NCBI RefSeq assembly: GCF_020921035.1
Contig: NC_063152.1
Span: 23,572,887 to 23,636,886, forward strand
Origin: Rhodamnia argentea
Lineage: Eukaryota > Streptophyta > Magnoliopsida > Myrtales > Myrtaceae
Length of the DNA: 64,000 bases
Direction: 5' to 3'
The notes under the pieces were generated by a model. That model was not told where the DNA came from. It made no database searches and saw nothing but the letters and a program-made list of their open reading frames with translations. Position numbers and translations under genes: made by a program. Positions 60,085 through 64,000 of the stretch are shown piece after piece; the stretch's first letter is position 1, and each line of letters begins with the position of its first letter.

Positions 60085-60660
60085 GAAACATTGCATAAAT
60101 TACTAGTATTGGTATCAATTTAATCATAAATTTTTTACATTGGCACCGATTCGGTCTATCCGACCAAATTGGATGAAAACCACTGACGTGGACTCCGTGC
60201 ATCTTATGTGGTATGGCCCAGCAATGACATTGACATTTTCTAAATAATACTTCAATGATTCTTTTTGTTTTTCTTTTTTATTATTAATTTATTTTACTTT
60301 GTTCTTTTTTTTGCCCTTTTCATTTGGCTAGTGAGGGCCAACAACCCCTCACCCAGGGCCTTCGCGGTCCTGCTGACCACAGGCATGGTGCCCCTCGCCC
60401 AGGTTTGAAGAGGGCCATCACAACTCCATCGGCCACGAGAGAGATGGCCCTTGCTGAGTAGGTGGCGACCCTCACCGGTCAAAATGAGAGGGAAATAAAA
60501 AGAAATAAAAAATAAAGAAAATAAAAAAGGAAGTCTAAAAAAAAATATTAGATTTTATTTAAAAATATCCACATCAGAACCGATCATGCCAAATAAAATT
60601 CCCAATGTCTACCGCAACGATTACGAGCAAAATTGGTACATATGCAATAGGTTGAAGGTC
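60085..60660. mobile_element. Long-TIR element with GC-rich core
   Basis: Begins with 'ttactagtattggtatcaat' and ends with inverted sequence 'aaaattggtacatatgcaat'. The core at about 60320-60480 is GC-rich between T-rich and A-rich runs, the same plan as 5816-6423. No protein frame of its own. Borders are approximate. Confidence 0.5.
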
Positions 60661-60664
60661 GAAA

Positions 60665-61020
60665 AATTGTGAAAAAAAGTCCTAAATCTATTACACTTCT
60701 GCTAATTCAATTCTAAATTTTTTACATTCCTGCCAATTCAGTCCTAAATATATATTTTTTTGTCAATTCATTCCATTCGACCAACTTTGGCTAGTTGACG
60801 CTGAAGTAGACGCTAGAGTTTACGTAGACAATTTTTAATAATATTTTATGATTTTTTTCTTTCTTTTCTTTCTCTTTTCTTTTTCTTTCTTCTACCTCCA
60901 ACCGGCGAGATCAACCAACTTTCAGCGTCGCGCCACCCAAAATTGGTCGGATGGACTGAATTGGCAAAACAAAAATTTAGGAATGAATTAGTTTAAACGT
61001 AAAAGGTTTAAGACCGAGGA
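60665..61020. mobile_element. Second, adjacent long-TIR element
   Basis: Left end 'gtgaaaaaaagtcctaaatc' and the reverse complement of the right end near 61015 ('cctcggtcttaaacctttta') belong to the same family as 5816-6423, with 'gccaattcagtcc' phrases at both ends. It sits immediately beside the preceding element. Confidence 0.5.
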
Positions 61021-62689
61021 ACAAGGACATTGAGATCCAACATGAACCTGTTCGAGTCGGGAGCAGTTGATCATTTTGATGCATACAAGTATTTTTATTG
61101 GAACGTTGACACATAATTAATAGAATACTTAAAGTATCTCCATTGTCCAATAAAATAATCTTGCCAGTATTGGTATAAGTGATCTTTCCAAACGTAAAAG
61201 GTTTAAGATTTTTTTGACAATTTTTTCGGCTTAGAGTTTTTTTGATACTTTTTACTCATTCTCAATTTCATCAAAATACTCCGACCGAAAAAAAAAAAAA
61301 TCATCAAAATGCACTACTAACACAGTAGTGCACCACGATCTCCTCCGTCCACCACGTCATCCGTCGAATGAAGCCATCCAATTGTCTTTTTTCGGACATT
61401 GCTTCCTCGTGTCGCGAATCGGGCAATAGTCCAATCCACTAACACATGTTCAATCCGGCACATGGGCTAAAGGAAGAGTATCCAGTCATGACACACACCT
61501 CAACTTCCGTTTCAAGCGTTCAAGGATTCATCCCATCCTTGTTTTCCCCATTTAAAATCATTGCGAGCGTGCTCGGGAGTCGGTAGTGAAAGGTAAATGA
61601 AAAGACGGTGAACCAGTCATGACAACCCAAAGTCAAACTTTTCGTTCGTTCACCTTCCGAACAAAGGCTAATTTGGATATTTTTAACTTTTAATTCGTTC
61701 GATGCGGTACGTACGTACGCAATTCTTTTTGTTTGATCGGAACAGGGGAGGAAGTCGACCGCAAGCCCTCGAGCTATTGCGAGATATGCAATTTAGTCCC
61801 TGAAATTTCAATTTATTCAATCCAGTCTGCAAATTTTTCGTAACAAAGTCGGATCTCGATTTTCTTTTTGGATACGAAGCGAGGGAGCCGGGCATGGTGC
61901 ACTAAAACGGCACACCTACCCACTTAAATCTGTACATGAATATGGTGGATGCTGTCTCACTGCCTCATTTTATTTCTTGCATTAGATCTACCCACCACAA
62001 GAAGAACAAAAAAAAAAAAATCAAAAGTTCGGTACCCCTGCATTAAAACTCCTTACTCTTAACGACCCACCAACCTTTTGAATTGTGTGGGTGAGGGGTG
62101 GTGGCAGAGAGGCCGCCATTTGCTCCGCCACCAGGACGTGGCGGCGCCGGGATGCGCCACCGACAGGGGAGGAGGGGGGGAAAAGAATAATTCAACAGCC
62201 CATTAAATGAGGCCATGTGATGATGGTGAATGTTGCTCTCTAGTTTGAAGACTTTCACAAAAGAATGAGGTCCTCTCTTTCTCGACGTATTATGCGAGAT
62301 CTATTCATGTTTACGGCAAGGAAAGCCATCCAATCGGTCTTAAACTTATTGTACGACGACGTAGATTGTTTGCTCTTAATTTAGAATCATTTCCATGCTG
62401 GAGCATGGTGAAGTTTTCAGCCCTAGTTTTCCTATCTCGTTAAAGCGTTGTTGCTACTCCCCGTTAAAAGATTTTTAGCCCATTAGCCCATGTACGACAG
62501 TTTAACAACTTAGCCGATGCCGCCTCTTCCCATTCGGGTATCACTACTGATTTTAGTGCGCTGAAAAAGAAGTGGTTTGATTCAACACTGGCATCATAGC
62601 AAATTGAGTTTGTTTGGCTTTTTATCCATGGTCAATCTCCTAATTGCTGCTATGAATCACAGGGTCAAAGTTTGAACTCGCGATGTCAA
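61021..62689. other. Intergenic sequence, no gene seen
   Basis: A short terminal fragment of the long-TIR family occurs at about 61190-61270 and related phrases at about 61780-61860. A short GC-rich stretch at about 62080-62180 is flanked by AT-rich sequence. No recognisable coding sequence. Confidence 0.5.
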
Positions 62690-62990
62690 TTCATTTCTAA
62701 ATTTATCGATTTTTGCTAATTCAATCCTAAACCTTCACGCGAAAACCCAATGTAGTCCTTCCAGTCAGTTTTCACGAAAATCACAACGTGGCGGTTTGCC
62801 ACATAGGACGGCTGGCGATGATTAGGTCGCCACGTAAGCAATTTATAACGAAAATTAGCCGAAATGACTTCCTTGGAACTTCGTACAAAGGCTTAGGACT
62901 AAATTGGTAAAAACCGAAAAGTTCAAGACCAAAGCGGTATCCGTACAGTAAGTCCATGACCGATCGGGTGATTTTCCTCATAAGCGACTC
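62690..62990. mobile_element. Short palindromic member of the long-TIR family
   Basis: Left half 'ctaattcaatcctaaacctt' and right half 'aggactaaattggtaaaaac' are inverted relatives and meet around 62800-62840 with almost no core. It looks like an internally deleted copy of the family at 5816-6423. Confidence 0.5.
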
Positions 62991-64000
62991 ATGCCGAAAC
63001 AGTTGTCGAAAACTCCGAAAGATGTCGTAGCCTCGAAACTTTACACGGGATCGTCGACAGTCGTCCGAAATTTCAAGCTATCAAAAGAAAGCGCAGCTTA
63101 ATATGTAAAAAAAACTCTAAAAAAAATAGCTAAGGGGCGCAATCATAATTAAGCAAGAGGGTTGGTTGTCTGTCTAATTAGACTCCACAATTAACTCACT
63201 CCACAATTAACTCTATATGCTAAGAGAGCGTGTGCAGTTGACCTTAATCATTTCGAAATCACAAGACATTTTGTTTTAGTAAGGTTCAACAACTATGCAT
63301 GTAACATATGTTTAGAAACTTCAATATTCCGCCTTAATTGCAGCATTACTTAGTACGACATTTATACTCTTCCATACCTCATCATTTAAAATAAAATACG
63401 CCCTTCATTTGTATATTTATATCAATAGAAATTCAAACTGGTGAAGAGAAATCTCAAACCGGGCGAAGTTGACCCCGAGGGGGTACGATGATGATGATGA
63501 TGATGGTAAGATCGTGTTCTTTAACAATACGTTTCCATCATTCGACACGACCACACCGCGACATGAAGGAACGAGAGAATCCATGCTGCAAAATGGAGGA
63601 TTAGAGAGAGAGAGAGAGAGAGAGAGAAGGCAATCGGTTTGAGAAGAAACGACAGAACAATTTGCAAAAAATCGAAGCGTATGCTGCCGGTGTAAAGAAA
63701 ATTTCAGAGAAACGGCTTCGTCCATCTTTAATTGTTTTTTTTTTTTTTGTCAGGTTCTATACTATCCTATTTTATTTTACAAGCCACACTATATGCGACA
63801 TGTGCTGTGTGTAGGTTACGAAATCCTTCTTCCTCACTCAGGCATCCCCACTCCTAACCCCCCGAGAAGGTGGGGAATCGAACCCTCCACCCCCCTTCTT
63901 AAATGGAAAGACCAACCTTAATTAGATGATTATAATTGTCCGCTTTCTTGAATCAACGGTGTATGACTGAGAAGGTGGGAAATCGAACCCTCTACCCCTT
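62991..64000. other. Intergenic sequence at the window end
   Basis: Holds an ATG trinucleotide run at about 63487-63505, a GA run at about 63605-63628, and from 63760 a dispersed repeat also seen at 19140-19311. The phrase 'gagaaggtgggraatcgaac' occurs twice, at 63861 and 63970. A 102-codon minus-strand frame at 63417-63725 includes both microsatellites and is not supported as a gene. Confidence 0.5.

Noticed and set aside
63417..63725. 102-codon minus-strand frame
   Set aside because: It is built largely from a GA and an ATG microsatellite, with no family match or splice support.

Overview
This is a stretch of plant nuclear genome, almost certainly from a woody dicot. The genes have GT-AG introns of up to 3.6 kb, the intergenic DNA is AT-rich, pyrimidine microsatellites sit at 5' ends, and plant-type transposons are abundant. 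The protein families present (ATL RING-H2 ligase, plant purine permease, plant F1 delta-prime subunit) are plant forms. The repeat style reminded me of Myrtaceae, but that is an impression and not something the sequence proves.

Layout. 1-3.2 kb: Mutator-like and foldback repeats, including one complete non-autonomous MULE with a perfect 9-bp target duplication. 3.2-9.5 kb: about three tandem copies of a ~2.1 kb unit, each with a G-box-like site, a TATA-like box, a CT microsatellite and a splice-acceptor-like segment, but no conserved reading frame. 11.6-13.4 kb: a charged 615-aa reading frame, possibly the N-terminal part of a larger nuclear protein. 14.6-18.3 kb (minus): two-exon gene for mitochondrial ATP synthase delta-prime. 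19.3-26.0 kb: a full-length Ty1-copia element (minus) with two LTRs and a perfect 5-bp target duplication but broken gag-pol. 26.0-26.7 kb: a hAT-like element with a perfect 8-bp duplication, ending 155 bp before the ALG8 start codon. 26.9-31.1 kb (plus): four-exon ALG8 glucosyltransferase gene. 38.0-39.0 kb (plus): intronless ATL-type E3 ligase. 41.0-43.8 kb (minus): GPI-anchored secreted protein. 47.1-51.1 kb (minus): two-exon mitochondrial acyl carrier protein. 53.4-58.2 kb (plus): PUP11-like purine permease with an intron in its 5' UTR that holds a complete 377-bp TRIM element. 58.2-64 kb: gene-free repeats, mostly long-TIR elements.

The genes are not an operon or cluster and have unrelated housekeeping or regulatory jobs: two serve mitochondria (ATP synthase, acyl carrier protein), one N-glycan precursor assembly in the ER, one ubiquitination, one membrane transport. 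The mobile DNA and the tandem array are the unusual part. No tRNA, rRNA or CRISPR feature was found. Exon borders were placed by reading frame, GT/AG sites and family continuity, without transcript data.
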